Assembly: GCA_007258455.2 (NCBI GenBank) | Contig: VDFB02373365.1 | Span: forward strand, 220,169,841 to 220,233,840 | Direction of reading: 5' to 3' | Length of the DNA: 64,000 nucleotides | Source: Sequoia sempervirens | Taxonomy: Eukaryota; Streptophyta; Pinopsida; Cupressales; Cupressaceae | Part shown: one piece after another, positions 33,011 through 44,391 of the stretch | Position numbering within the stretch: position 1 is the stretch's first letter | Layout: the number at the start of each line of letters is the position of its first letter | Notes under the pieces: model-generated | Database searches by the model: none | What the model was told of the DNA's origin: nothing | What the model saw: only the letters and a program-made list of their open reading frames with translations | Program-made: the position numbers and the translations under genes

Positions 33011-34218
33011 CATACAATGACTCATCCCAATCAATGCCTAAAGGCTTCCTAATGTACATGAAAACATGGGACAACACCCTAGTGACACTCAACCATTGAA
33101 GGCAACATGGAATATGGGAAACTTGATCTACTCAGACTTGTTTCAACATACTCTAAATTTTTCCAGACATACATAGCTTCAATGAAGTGATTGACACAAT
33201 GAATCATGCAACCTAGGTCTTGTTTCCATTAGGTGTATTCAAAGCAATGACCCCAAAAAAGGTAAGAACACTTGTTATGTGAATCCCTAGGCTTGTATAG
33301 ACCCCCTAACAACATTCCACTATGATTCTTCACCTCTCCATCAAAAACAGTGCATAGATCAATCACAACAACAAAGAACCTAGGGTTTTTAGGACTGTTT
33401 ACACACTAAAGCAAGCATGCTATCATTAAGAATTTCTTCAAACTTGCAAACCAAGAATCCTCCTTTTTCCAACTTGTGGGAAACATCAGGACAAAGATTT
33501 CCACCAATTTTCATGGGTTTTTAATTGTGGAAACTTTGTCCATTGATTTTATTTGTCCTAAAATCTTTCACAAAATACAATGAAATTTGATTAGACACAA
33601 AGCATTAGAGAGCTGAGACACTCCGTCAACTTCCTCAATCACTAGCAGGGTTGTACTGGATTGTACCAAGCTATACAACATGTTTCTTAGACTAAATTAC
33701 ACGGAAAATTGCAAATAGAACATGGCAAAATGAAGATCTTCTCATTCCAACTTTCTCCAACCTTTGTGATCAATGTTACATGGCATATTTAACATGTTAC
33801 AACCATTTGCAACTGAAAAACAAACCACCAAGTCCTCTGTTAACACTAATGACAACATTTGCAAGTTTTTGACAACATTTTGAGCCTATCTTGCAATCAT
33901 GGCATGCCACATTACCACATTTCTTTAAGGAATTCCATCCAAAAAATCATGTGAGTACATCATCGTGAGTCCCCATTTCTATGAGGCATTTTTTCATGTT
34001 GCCCCTACCTTGTCAACCATACCGCATTGGCAAGCTAGTGAGATCACTAGCTTGTCAATGCTACCACATTTTGCATACATTTCTATGAAAAAATTATTTT
34101 CAAACAATTCAAATTCCTTGTTCATGCTTCCATTTTGAGCCTACCTTGCAATCATGGCATGCTACATTACCACATTTCTTTAAGGTGTTTCATCAAAAAA
34201 ATCATGTGAGAATTGGTA

Positions 34219-34874
34219 AGCTAGTGAGCTCACTAGCTTGCTAATTCGGTAGCGTTAACAAGGTATGGGCAGCGTGAAAAAATGTCTCATAGAAATGGGG
34301 TCTCATGGTACATCACCGTGAGACCCCATTTCTATGAGGCATTTTTTCACACCACCCCTACCTTTTCAACCCTACCGAATTGGAAAGCTAGTGAGTACAT
34401 CACCGTGAGACCCCATTTCTATGAGGCATTTTTTCACACTACCCCTACCTTGTCAACCCTACCGAATTGGAAAGCTAGTAATCTCACTAGCTTGTCAAAG
34501 GTACCACATTTTGCATACATGTCTACGAAAACATTATTGTCAAACAATTCACATGCCTTGCCCATGCTTCCATTTTTGAGCCTATCTTGAAATCATGGCA
34601 TGCCACATTACCACATTTCTTCAAGGCATTCCATCCAAAAAAATCATGTGAGCATTGGCAAGCTAGTGAGCTCACTAGCTTTCCAATTCGGTAAGGTTCA
34701 CAAGGTAGGGGCAGCGTGAAAAAATGCCTCATAGAAATGGGCACTCACGGTGATGTAAATCACCGCGAGTCCCCATTTCTATGAGGCATTTTTTCACGTT
34801 GCCCCTACCTTGTCATGGGAACTCACGGTGATGTAAATCACCGTGAGTCCCCATTTCTATGAGGCATTTTTTCA
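34219..34874. repeat. Cluster of PPR-derived hairpins (right arm)
   Basis: Mirror image of the cluster at 1475-2130: stems 34700-34754 with 34759-34813 and 34243-34305 with 34319-34381, plus the perfect 20-base palindromes. Confidence 0.8.
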
Positions 34875-35159
34875 CATTGCCCCTACCTTGTCAACCCTAC
34901 CGCATTGTCTTGTGGCATGCCATGATTGCAAGATAGGCTGCATCTTTCCCCATGTTGCTAACTTAGCCTTGAATAAAGAGTCTTGAAACAATGGAGAGAA
35001 GGGTTAGAATCCCTTGGAGGTAGACTAATCAAGGAAACATTTAAAATATATCACAACATAAGTGATGAGGTAACTTTAGTGATGAGGTAAATTTAGAAAT
35101 AGAGATGAAAACCAAAATAGATTCAAAGATCTATTAATGTGGGAGGAGTATATTCCAAT

Positions 35160-35700
35160 TTTGTAAAGACATGTATGGAAAATTTGGTAGCATAGACAAT
35201 GCAATCAGTTGTTTGATAAAATACACATCACCATGAGACCCCATTTCTTTGAGGCATTTCTTCAAAAAGTTGATTGCCTTGTCTATGTTGTTTGATAAAA
35301 TGCTTTGGTAGACATGTATGGAAAATTTGGTAGCATAGACATGGCAATCAGTTGCTTGGTATAACTATTTGACAAAATACCTCAATGATATATGTCCTCG
35401 TGGACTAGAATGATTGCAGGATATGCACAAAATAGATTTATTGAAAAGGCTCTAGCAAGCATATGCAATTTGTAGGTGTAAAACCAAATTCAACTACATT
35501 TTCCAACATCCCCCATGCCTATACCAAAATGAAAGCTTTGGAGAGTGGTATGCACATCCATAGTAAGGGATTGAGAAATGATGTATTATTTTACTTATAA
35601 CTTTTTTCATATATATGTGTATACAAAATATGGAAGAATACACAAGGTAAGTCAATTGTTTAACAAAATGCCTCAAAGAGATGTGGTTTAAAAATGTAAT
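35160..35700 (+). pseudogene. PPR-protein pseudogene fragment (right arm)
   Basis: Plus-strand copy of the fragment at 649-1189. From 35163 one frame reads KDMYGKFGSIDNAISCL; from 35305 VDMYGKFGSIDMAI, then MIAGYAQNRFIEKAL (about 35407) and GVKPNSTTFSNIPHAYTK with MKALESGMHIH (to about 35560). QNASKRCG / KMPQRDVV near 35668 is the start of a further repeat. All pieces are separated by stops or frameshifts, so no protein can be made. Confidence 0.7.
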
Positions 35701-36354
35701 TGGAAATTGTAAAGAATTTTGTAATTTAAAATGTGCATTGACAAGCTAAGGTTATAATGACAAACAAACAATGACCAACATGGAATATGCAAAATAACAA
35801 AAATCAAAGCAAGCCAAAATGGAATGAAAGAAAATGTGTAAAAACTTCACATACCTAAAAAATTGGAGTTTCAAATGGAGGAGTTCTACCCAATTATGTT
35901 GCCTTTGCTTCTTCTTTCTTCAAACTCCTCAATAATTTGACTTTTTCAAAAGCTTGTTCCCCTCCAAACTTCAATTGTATATCACTCTTGAATGGAATTA
36001 ATACTTTAATTGATATTATATGACTTTCAACATGAATGCTATTTCATGCAAAGGTGGTGAAAATATCATGAAAAAGGTGGTGGAATGTGAAAAAATTGCA
36101 TGCACACTTCACAAAATTATCAAAAAGCTTTTTTTTAATTAGAAAACATGCAAAACTAGAAGAATATGCAGAATGTGGGCCTTGAGATCATAGGTATATT
36201 TATTTTTTTACCAATTTTAGAGCAATACAAAACACGCTCATGTTATAATGCGAGCACATTATGTCCTGCTAAAATAACAACCATATCTCTACTACTTCAA
36301 AACATGCTCGTGTTATGAGAAAGTTGATTTTTTATAGGTTTCTTTTCTCTCTTT

Positions 36355-36374
36355 NNNNNNNNNNNNNNNNNNNN
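36355..36374. other. Assembly gap, 20 N
   Basis: Twenty N between the right inverted-repeat arm and telomere-like sequence. Confidence 0.98.
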
Positions 36375-36412
36375 AAACCCTAAACCCTAAACCCTTAAAC
36401 CCTCTACCCCAG
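36375..36412 (+). repeat. Plant telomere-like repeats (AAACCCT)
   Basis: AAACCCTAAACCCTAAACCC followed by two variant units, starting directly at the gap. CCCTAAA on the plus strand is the orientation expected at the left end of a plant chromosome or contig, but only a few units are present and they degrade at once into unrelated sequence. Confidence 0.85.
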
Positions 36413-37135
36413 GGAAAACTTTAATGGTGAATCTTCACCAATTGGCGAATAATTGAAATCGAGACCTCCATAAATGGAAAATAGTACAAGCTAAAAAGGA
36501 TGTTGAATCGCCAGGTTTTTACAAAAAAATAATTTTGTCTTGATTAATTCGCCTATGTATTATTTTTTAAAAAATGTGTCATTGGAACCGATTCACCAGT
36601 AGTTTATACTATATTCACAAATATTAATTATATTCGCTAGTAACATTATATTACTACCATTAATTTTGGGGCAATATCACCACAATAATAAATTACCATT
36701 TAATTTTAGGGATATTTTAGCCTTGAATAGTGCTTTTATTTATTGTCATCGAATCATCGATTATATTTTTCATTAGATGGTTGCAGGTTGATTCCATGAC
36801 CTAATACGCATGTGCCTTTTAAAAGGCTTGTTGAGGCCCACAATTTGTTTTGGTCCACATGATTAAACCTAATCGTGTGGCCCAAAACAAATTTTGGGCC
36901 TCAATAAACCTTTTAAAAGGCATGTGTGTATTAGGTCACAGAATTAATCGTGTAGACCAAAACAAATTTCGGCCTCAACAAGCCTTTTAAAAGGCGCATG
37001 CATATTAGGTCGTGCAATCAACCTACAACCATTCGATTAAAAGGATAATTAGTGGTAAAAATTTCACTTTTCATTTAGTCTTAATTTTAAAGTAATATTT
37101 TTAAAAAATGCTTAATCTGTGTGTGCTCCAATGCT
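36413..37135. repeat. Foldback with a third copy, plus recurring ATTCGCC words
   Basis: A 68-base unit at 36798-36865 is present inverted at 36870-36937 and again, in that same inverted sense, at about 36944-37011. Each holds CCTTTTAAAAGG, itself a palindrome, and GACCTAATAC / TATTAGGTC. The outer arms extend to 36773 and 37037 (GGTTGCAGGTTGAT / ATCAACCTACAACC). The flanks carry many copies of GATTCGCCA-like words. No coding potential. Confidence 0.75.
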
Positions 37136-37232
37136 TTTCCCCATCGACCCCCACAAGGGGGCTCTACTCCCTTGATCCCCACAAGGGGCGCTGCCCCTTG
37201 ACCCCGCCGATGGCTACCACCCCCGGGCCCCT
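37136..37232. repeat. GC-rich cassette of the copia-LTR type
   Basis: Runs of C and G with the words CCCCCACAAGGGGG and GCTGCCCCTTGACCCC. Similar short GC-rich blocks occur inside copia-type LTRs at 56180-56262 and 57940-58008, so this may be an LTR remnant. Confidence 0.5.
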
Positions 37233-37530
37233 ACTTCAATATTACAAAAAAAAAATAAAAAAAATGGGGGAACTGGGTCGACTAACTATGCAAATTTTAA
37301 AAGAAGATATTCACCATTGTAATTAACCTTTTTAGTGATTATTCACTAGGATTCGCCACCGTGATTATTATTTTTACCAATTATTGATTAAGATTCGTTG
37401 AGATTTTACAATTTTTTGTAATAATGTGCATAGATTCGCCAGGAAAATTAATATTTTTTTCAAATAAAAGGAAAGATTCGTCAGTATTTTACACCTTCGC
37501 CGAGGGGGGGTTTCTCAAAGTTATCCCTAC

Positions 37531-37830
37531 TCTACCTTATACATTAAACCCTCAACCCTCCATTCTTAACCCTCAACCCTCAACCCTTAAACCCTAAACA
37601 CGCAACCCCTATACCCTTTACCCTTTACATTGGACCCTCAACCTAATCCTTCAACCATATACCCTCAATCCTATACCCTAAGCCCTCTACCCTCAACCCT
37701 AAACCCTTAAACCTTCTACCCTCAACCCTGAACCCAATACCCTCTACCCTCAACCCTATACCCTCAACCCAATACCCAATAGGTCCTCCACCCTAATCCC
37801 TCAACCCTATACCCTCAAACCCTCCCTTTC
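37531..37830 (+). repeat. Degenerate telomere-like minisatellite
   Basis: About 300 bases consist of variants of ACCCTCA, ACCCTATA and ACCCTAA. The unit is close to the plant telomere repeat but mostly carries T-C changes. It continues into the pyrimidine tract. Confidence 0.8.
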
Positions 37831-38525
37831 TATTCATGTATTCACCTCTCCTCCTCTCCTACCCTCTCTAATTGTCTCTCATCTACCCTTCTTCTTCTCC
37901 TCTTTTCTATGTACCCTTGCTCAACTTCATCCCTGCAACACTCTCTCTTGCTCCCTCTATCTCCCCATCACCCCTCTCTCTCTCTCCTCCCTATCTCTTA
38001 GGTCTCTCCCTCCCACCCCCTCTCTCTCTCTCTAGCAGGTTCTCTCCCGCCCTGAACCCTAGCTAGGTAACTCTCTCCTTCATCTCTTTTATCTATCCCT
38101 CCCACCCTTACCTAGATAAGTCCCTCTCACTCCAATCTCTTGTCTCTCTCCTCTCCTCTCTTTTAGGTCACTCCCTCCCACACCTCTCTCCTCTCGTGCT
38201 CCCTCACTCACACTCCCTCTCTCTCCCACTCCCTCTCACTACCTATCTCTCAAGTATCTCCCTCTCACCCCCCTCACACTCTCAAGTCTCTCCCTTTGGC
38301 ACCTTACTTATATAACTCTCTCTTTCTCTCCCTCTCTCCTCCCCTCTCTCTCTCCCTCCCTCTCTCTCAATTCTCTCTCTCCCACCTCCCCCCTCTCTCT
38401 CCCTCTATCCCTCCTACCCTACCTAGATAGTTCCCTCTCACTCCAACCTCTTCTCTCCCACTCCCTCTCTCTTAGTCTCTCCCTTCCACCCCCCTCTCTC
38501 TCGCTCTTAAAATTCTCCCTCCCTC
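37831..38525 (+). repeat. Polypyrimidine tract, CTCTCC/CTCCCT-rich
   Basis: Almost 700 bases are mostly C and T on the plus strand, with many CTCTCT and CCCTCTC runs and only scattered purines. No gene is present; apparent frames here are composition artefacts. Confidence 0.85.
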
Positions 38526-38800
38526 TAAAGACATACATAAATACATACATACTTACATACATACAAGCATAATACATATGTACATACAATCCTACGTACA
38601 TACAAGCATACATGTACATATGTAGATACAATCTTACATACATATAGGCATAAATACATACATGCATTGATACATACATACATACACGCACATATACATA
38701 CATACAAGCATGCATACATACATACATACATACATACATACATGACATACAAGCATACATGTACATACAAACATACAAATATATAAACATACATTCAATA
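38526..38800. repeat. CATA microsatellite
   Basis: Imperfect (CATA)n with scattered changes. It gives Met/Tyr/Val/Cys-rich false frames on the minus strand. Confidence 0.95.
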
Positions 38801-38820
38801 GATTAGCATTTAACATAAAT

Positions 38821-39028
38821 CAAGACATAACCTGAGTGTGTTATAACACACTCGTGTCATGTCTTGCTAGACATGTCCCGCACAAACACAAAAAACCATG
38901 TCAAAACTAAGATATAACGTGAGCGTGTTATAACACACTTGCATTATATCTTGCTTTGGGAATCCCCAAGCCTTGGGCTTGGTATTTTCCTTGGAATACC
39001 AACCCAAAGGCTTGGAGGGCCTTCCCAA
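38821..39028. repeat. Three consecutive palindromes
   Basis: 38821-38866 and 38909-38952 are imperfect palindromes around GTGTGTTATAACACAC / GCGTGTTATAACACAC and begin and end with AAGACATAA / ATGTCTT-type words. 38956-39028 is a third hairpin with arms of about 34 bases (TTGGGAA...TTCCCAA). A weaker relative of the first two lies at 81-121 in the left arm, and in the mirrored position of the right arm. Confidence 0.75.
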
Positions 39029-39847
39029 CGACTAGAGATGTGTTTTTGCAAATTCTATAATATTTCACATAATTGGGTTTGTGCTCACCATCAAGATTGC
39101 ACATGTTTCAATGTCGAACAAATCGAACACCTAGGTAATGTTGGGATCTCTCTTAGCTATCCAACGATTTCATTTTTTTCATTTTTTGACAATGTTAAGC
39201 CTTTGATCTATAATTTCTTTTGTTTGTCTCTTTTTTGGAAAAAAAATAGTGTTTGGTGTTTTTTTTTTATAAATTACCCGTTCATCAAAATTCCAAATAA
39301 ATTAAAATTTTAGAAACTAGACTCCATTCTACAAATACTAAAAAAAAAAATCAATTAGTTTCCAAAATTTGTAGGGGTAGCACGGCCAAAATTTTGCTTT
39401 TTAGGAAGTGTCCACTTTGAAAATTAGTAAAAAAAAAATATTCATTAAAAAATTATTATAAAAATTGTGCATCAACTACATAATGTTAGCTAATTTCTCA
39501 CCGAAGCGTTTAAAAATACTATAAAAAGTTCACCATACTACATTCCCACAAAATTTGCTATGTTATTTTTTTTGGCAAAAACAACACCAATTTCTATGGG
39601 TCCCTATTTTGAACTCCTTAATCTCAACCATTTTCAAAATAAATTAGTATTTTATAAAGTAGACTTAGAGCACTACGATCCTTTTTTTTGTTGCATCTCA
39701 AAATTTTGAGTGTAACTATCCTCAATCTCATGCCCAAGGTTAGTATTTCCTGATTTCAGAAAAATAAAAATAAATAAATAAATAAAAATAAAAATAAAAG
39801 TGGCCACTTAAGCCCCTTTTTTGGCCCCCCATCTTTTTGCACTTACT
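39029..39847. other. AT-rich stretch, no gene seen
   Basis: Only low-complexity A/T runs and an AAATA-rich run at 39766-39799 are visible. Confidence 0.5.
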
Positions 39848-40468
39848 CATAAAATAACCTTATATTTATACTTAACTTAAGATTTAATCCTGAAATTCAA
39901 ATAACACAAGCTGACATTAGATCTAGGATTTAAAATCACTAAAATCCCACCAAGAATAAGTTAAAAAAAGGGGTGTCCTAAGTTAAGGAGGACCCATTCG
40001 CTAGGTGGCTAATGGGTCCTAACATACTTAACAAGGAAATTTTTTGGGGATATGAAATAATATGTAAAAATGGGGTCCTAGGACCTAGGAAGGACCCATG
40101 AGCCACCTAGGTCACTAGCCTAGGACTCAAGCCTTGCCAAATTAAGTGTTATGAAACATTATTAATGAGTGTCAGGATTTATCCTTAGGAAAATGCAATA
40201 AATAAGGCTTGGATTTGAATTTAAGAGGCTAATTAATGAAAATCAAACCTCAATTAATTAATTAAAGTCCTAGATTAGTGTGAAAGTGTAAAGATACACT
40301 TTACAACACCCTAAATAAGGTATCAATAAGTCCATTTTATTAAAAAGGGGCCAAGATTTAATGTGAATATGTAAAACACATTACAACACTAAATCAAGGC
40401 AACATTAGGTTCATTTATTGTTAATTATTCCCAAATCAAGAAAAAGGGATACTTTTTCCGTTAATACA
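39848..40468 (-). repeat. 3' LTR of the gag-only element
   Basis: It aligns with 44392-45023, differing by several percent plus small indels, including a 6-base insertion and lack of one 25-base GGCTAATGGGTCC-containing segment. Confidence 0.8.
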
Positions 40469-40480
40469 TTTTTCCCCCAC
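40469..40480 (-). other. Polypurine tract
   Basis: GTGGGGGAAAAA on the minus strand, touching the LTR start TGTATTAA, where plus-strand DNA synthesis would be primed. Confidence 0.65.
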
Positions 40481-40606
40481 TTTAGTGAGAGTTTCCCTCC
40501 ATGAAAAACTCACACTAAAGTAGACATTCAAGACACTTATGTATGCAACAATGACAAAGATACACAATCATACCCTATCAAAGACCAAGAAAAATAAAGG
40601 AAAATA

Positions 40607-40729
40607 AAGGATCAAGCATCAATAGTTCCAACGCGATGTGGAATGCGGTTGTTTTTCTGAAACAAGGATCAAGCTTCGATAGTTTGTCCAACACGATGTG
40701 GACCAGGTCTAGGTTTTTTTTCTGTAACA
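40607..40729. repeat. 56-bp tandem repeat in the element interior
   Basis: AAGGATCAAGC, ATAGTT, TCCAAC and CGATGTGGA occur in the same order at 40607 and 40663. Confidence 0.75.
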
Positions 40730-42004
40730 TGCGTGCTCACTTTGGGGTAGTGGAACCTCATGACTTCCACTAGGTGAGTATCCCGAAAAGGTGGCAAATG
40801 AGAGAATCATATTATCCTCCCACACCATATAGAGGTTATCCTCCTAACAACTTCGATAAGGCACCACAATGCTAAATGCTTTTGAATGTTATGTCTATAG
40901 ATTTTTGTTTTTTTTCAAGGGGATCTTGTTTCATGTAAGGTCTTCTTCTTAGGGAACAACATGCCTAATATCTCCAAGAGAGGACAAGTCAAGAATATCA
41001 GATTGCCACTTATGGGATGCCTCGTTTCACAACATGCCACTAAGGGAAATCATACGCATAGAAATATCACATTCTTGGAGGACATCAAACCCAATGACAC
41101 CACCAAGAAAAGGATGTATCACAAGAAAGAAAATCACACCATGAAATATGCAAAATGTCGAAAGATTTCATCGATGTATGCCCCCACTTTAAAGTTGTTG
41201 CTAACACCATTTTTGTGAGCAATTGCTTTAAAGTAGCCAATGTTTTCTCCTAAGACATGAGAGCTTTCCTCAAAAATCCCTATGCCAAGTCATATGCTTC
41301 CAAAATAAAGCTACGCCATGAACAAGGAGGGAGGGGTTGCCCTCAAGAATACGAAAGGGATCTATGGATTCGGGGTTAGTATGTCTTTGCTACAATGTTG
41401 TCATAGAGCTCAGAACTATCATCATTCCCCAAATACTCATAGAACTGGAAGAATGACACAAAAAGAGCGAAAACAAAGAAAAATCCTTTCAGGTTAACAT
41501 GGAAGAGACCTAAATGTCGCAACGCCTTGCGTGATCCCCAAAAGGAAAACACAAGACAAAGAAAAGATAAAATGTTTACGACATAGAGAAGAATGTAGGT
41601 TTATATAGAGGAATGCACAAAAAGAGAGAGATACATCAAATGAAACACCATGGGGGATCACATTACGCACATGCTATCACATAAAGAAACATGAAAAGGA
41701 AAAAAAAGGAAAAGACTAGTAAGGCATATGTGAGTCAACCTATAGCAGGTCATCTACATCCCAATCTCGGTCAGTATAAATGGAAGGCGGACAACTAGCC
41801 AAAGGGACATCACATGCCAAAACTAGGACAGGGCTTACTACCCCTTTCCCCCACTAAGTGCAGGACAAGGGTGAGCTGAGATGATTGATGATATGCTTCT
41901 CCTTGTGAAAAGGAAATGATTTGCAATGAATGTATAACATGTAATAGTGAGGATGCTAAGACCCTACAACTATTACATGGTAAGGAGAAGAATGCATGTT
42001 ATTG

Positions 42005-42199
42005 CTATGCAATTACAATGACATAAAAAGTACCATCATCAGAATGAAAATCACTAAATATCAGTTTCAATGTATGAAACTTATCAGTAAGATTCCCAAG
42101 AGTTCTATGGTATGCACAATAATTCATGTTTTTCTTAGGTATGTTGCTTTTACTAGGAGGTGGCAATTTAATCAAACCTCTTTTAAGGAGATGTTCCAT
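42005..42199 (-). pseudogene. Gag C-terminal zinc-knuckle-like segment
   Basis: LLKRGLIKLPPPSK followed by YCAYHRTLGNLTDKFHTLKL resembles the plant gypsy gag wording LPPP...YCxYHRxxGHxTEKCxxLK. The second half of the metal site is damaged (Asn for His after Gly, Phe for Cys). It lies downstream of the 186-codon frame on the same strand and is read as the tail of the same gag. Confidence 0.6.
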
Positions 42200-42396
42200 C
42201 TTTCATTTAGTTTATGTTTGAGTATGTAAGAATGATTTTTTTATTATTTTGTAAGGTTTTTGTTTCTTGCTTGATTCACCAACTTGTTGAGGCAGATATA
42301 GAGAAGGAGGACCTGAAATGACCTTGCCATTTTTTCTAAGCATTGTTTATTCTTTAGGAAGGAGGACACTTATGTCGGGAGGAGGGTCTTGATATC

Positions 42397-42957
42397 CTAT
42401 CCCTTTTGTTTGTTCAATAGGAATTTCTCTAAAATTTTATGAATCTCATGCTCATTAGTTATGTCACATCCTTGGTTTGTTAATATCTTAAAGCCTTGGC
42501 CATAAGACTCTTCTAGGTTGATGGAAGTGTTGGTCACTTTGTTAACATAGGATGAATGACTATGCACTTGACTAGAGGAACTAGGTTCACTCATTGTTGA
42601 AAGTTTAGGCTTAGTTTGTGACTCAAATTCGTGATGTAAAAGACCAAAAATCTCAAGTTGTGTTGGTGGTTTCATGGAAGGATAGAAGGATGCATTATTC
42701 TCGAGATTGTTAAGGCAATCATTTATGAATTCATTCATGCTCGCATTATCTTCTCCAATGATGTCAACTTCACAAGGACATTCATTAGGAGTTGTGTGAG
42801 CATGAGCGGGTTCAATTGCATTAGGATCATTGCCAAAAACACAACTTGAAACATCAACCAAAGAGAATAAGGACTTCCATACATTGCTAAAACACTTGTC
42901 CATTTTTAGATTTGCAAACTTAAAACAAGGTAATTTTTCCATTACACAATGCAACAA
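42397..42957 (-). pseudogene. Unrecognised 186-codon frame, probable gag part
   Basis: The protein starts MLHCVMEKLPCFKFAN and is acidic and Ser/Asn-rich, with EPAHAHTTPNECPCEVDI in the middle and a NEHEIHKILEKFLLNKQKG tail. No domain is recognised. It precedes the zinc-knuckle-like segment in the element's direction, so a gag-type or element-specific protein is likely. A shorter plus-strand frame over the same bases looks like a shadow. Confidence 0.45.
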
Positions 42958-44391
42958 ATTTGAAAATCAAATGTGTTGTAAATGCAATTTTGAATTTAGA
43001 CAATGCACTAAATGAAGCAAATTAAGCTAGATCTAATGAAATGAATGAAACAAAGATCTAACAGCAACAAACAGAAGCACAAAACTAAAGATTTCAATTT
43101 CCAGAAATGGAGATTTAGATCTAATTAGAGACTCATTATTCAAGTGGCTAATGGGTCCTAGATTAGGGTTTTGAAATTGTTTTTTTTATAGATTTTTAAG
43201 TCTTTTCTAATGATTTCCAGGTTCAGGTTTTCTACAATAAGTTTCAAGTTCAAATTTATGTAAATGCAGTATGAAATGTAAGTTAAAAATGTGACAAAAC
43301 GATGGACTACAAGACCTAGTTTGATATGCAATTTCGTTTTTATTTTCAAATGCAATTTTATATGATGTAAATGATATGCAAGATGACTGATTTTTGTTTG
43401 TACTTTTCAAATTTAAAGAATGCAAACAATGCAATTCTAAAACCCTAGATGAAATGAAAATTTAAATGCAAACTAAGACACCCTAAACGAGATCTAATTC
43501 AATGCTTATGAATGCAAATGAATGAAGATCTAACCTAGGATGAAAAGAAAGACTCCAAAAAATTAAAAAAAAACTACAATGTTCAATAAGTTGGGTTCAC
43601 CAAAATGAAACATAGAAAAAGAGGTTCACCCAAGTGGGGATTCACCAAATGGATGACCCTAATTTTTACTATGTTGTTTCACTCAATTATGGGGTAATAA
43701 TGCATAAATAACAGTCAAAAATCAATCGTAATGGTTATAACAAAAAATAGGAAGGTTTTAAGATGCTGAAATGATGTGTACCTTGTTGAAAAAGTGTTGT
43801 TTCAGATCATGTTCTTCAATGTCTGCATTCCCAGATCCTAGGTGCTCATCTCCTGAAAGTCGAAAATAATTCATGTAGCTTAGTTTCTGTGATCTTGCAA
43901 GTAAGATGACAACTTTGCAATTTTGACAACTTTTGCAACTTTTATTCTCCACTTGATCTTCAATATCAAACCTACAATCACACATCAAGAGAGAATAGAA
44001 TTTGTTGATTGTTAGGGAATAGGGGTTTGCCTTGGTCATACCTCATTTTGGTAATTAAACCTTATGATGAAACAATGAAACATGAAACAATGATACCTTG
44101 GATGAACTCTTGGATGATAAATCAACAATCTAGCATGAAGTGGCTTTAAGGAATGTAGATTTTGATCTCGAGTTTGGATGTGAAACAATGCTTGAATTAG
44201 ATCTTCAATTCTACACATAAGCTCAACAACATGCATGATTCACTATGCCTTTGACATGATGATATGACCTTTGATTGTTGTAATGAAACCTTGATAAATC
44301 TGCTCTTCAATTTCTTTGAAATGCTCTTGAATGCTCTATAATGCTCTTACTTTTGATCTCATGAAGTCACATAAAAATTCTTAGATGAAAC

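Larger units (their letters stand above)
33011..36348. repeat. Right arm of the 3.3-kb inverted repeat
   Basis: Mirror copy of 1-3338. The inner end abuts the LTR at 33010. The outer end matches the left arm until the left arm leaves the window, six bases before a 20-N gap. By coordinate sums there are no indels between the arms. Confidence 0.93.

Noticed and set aside
36375..37830. A true chromosome end
   Set aside because: Only about three perfect AAACCCT units, then degenerate repeats, and the sequence continues for 27 kb with ordinary transposon relics; the left side is a gap, so a terminus cannot be shown.
38419..38816. Minus-strand frames of 60-123 codons rich in Met, Tyr, Val and Cys
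   Set aside because: They are translations of the CATA microsatellite and polypyrimidine tract, open in all three phases.
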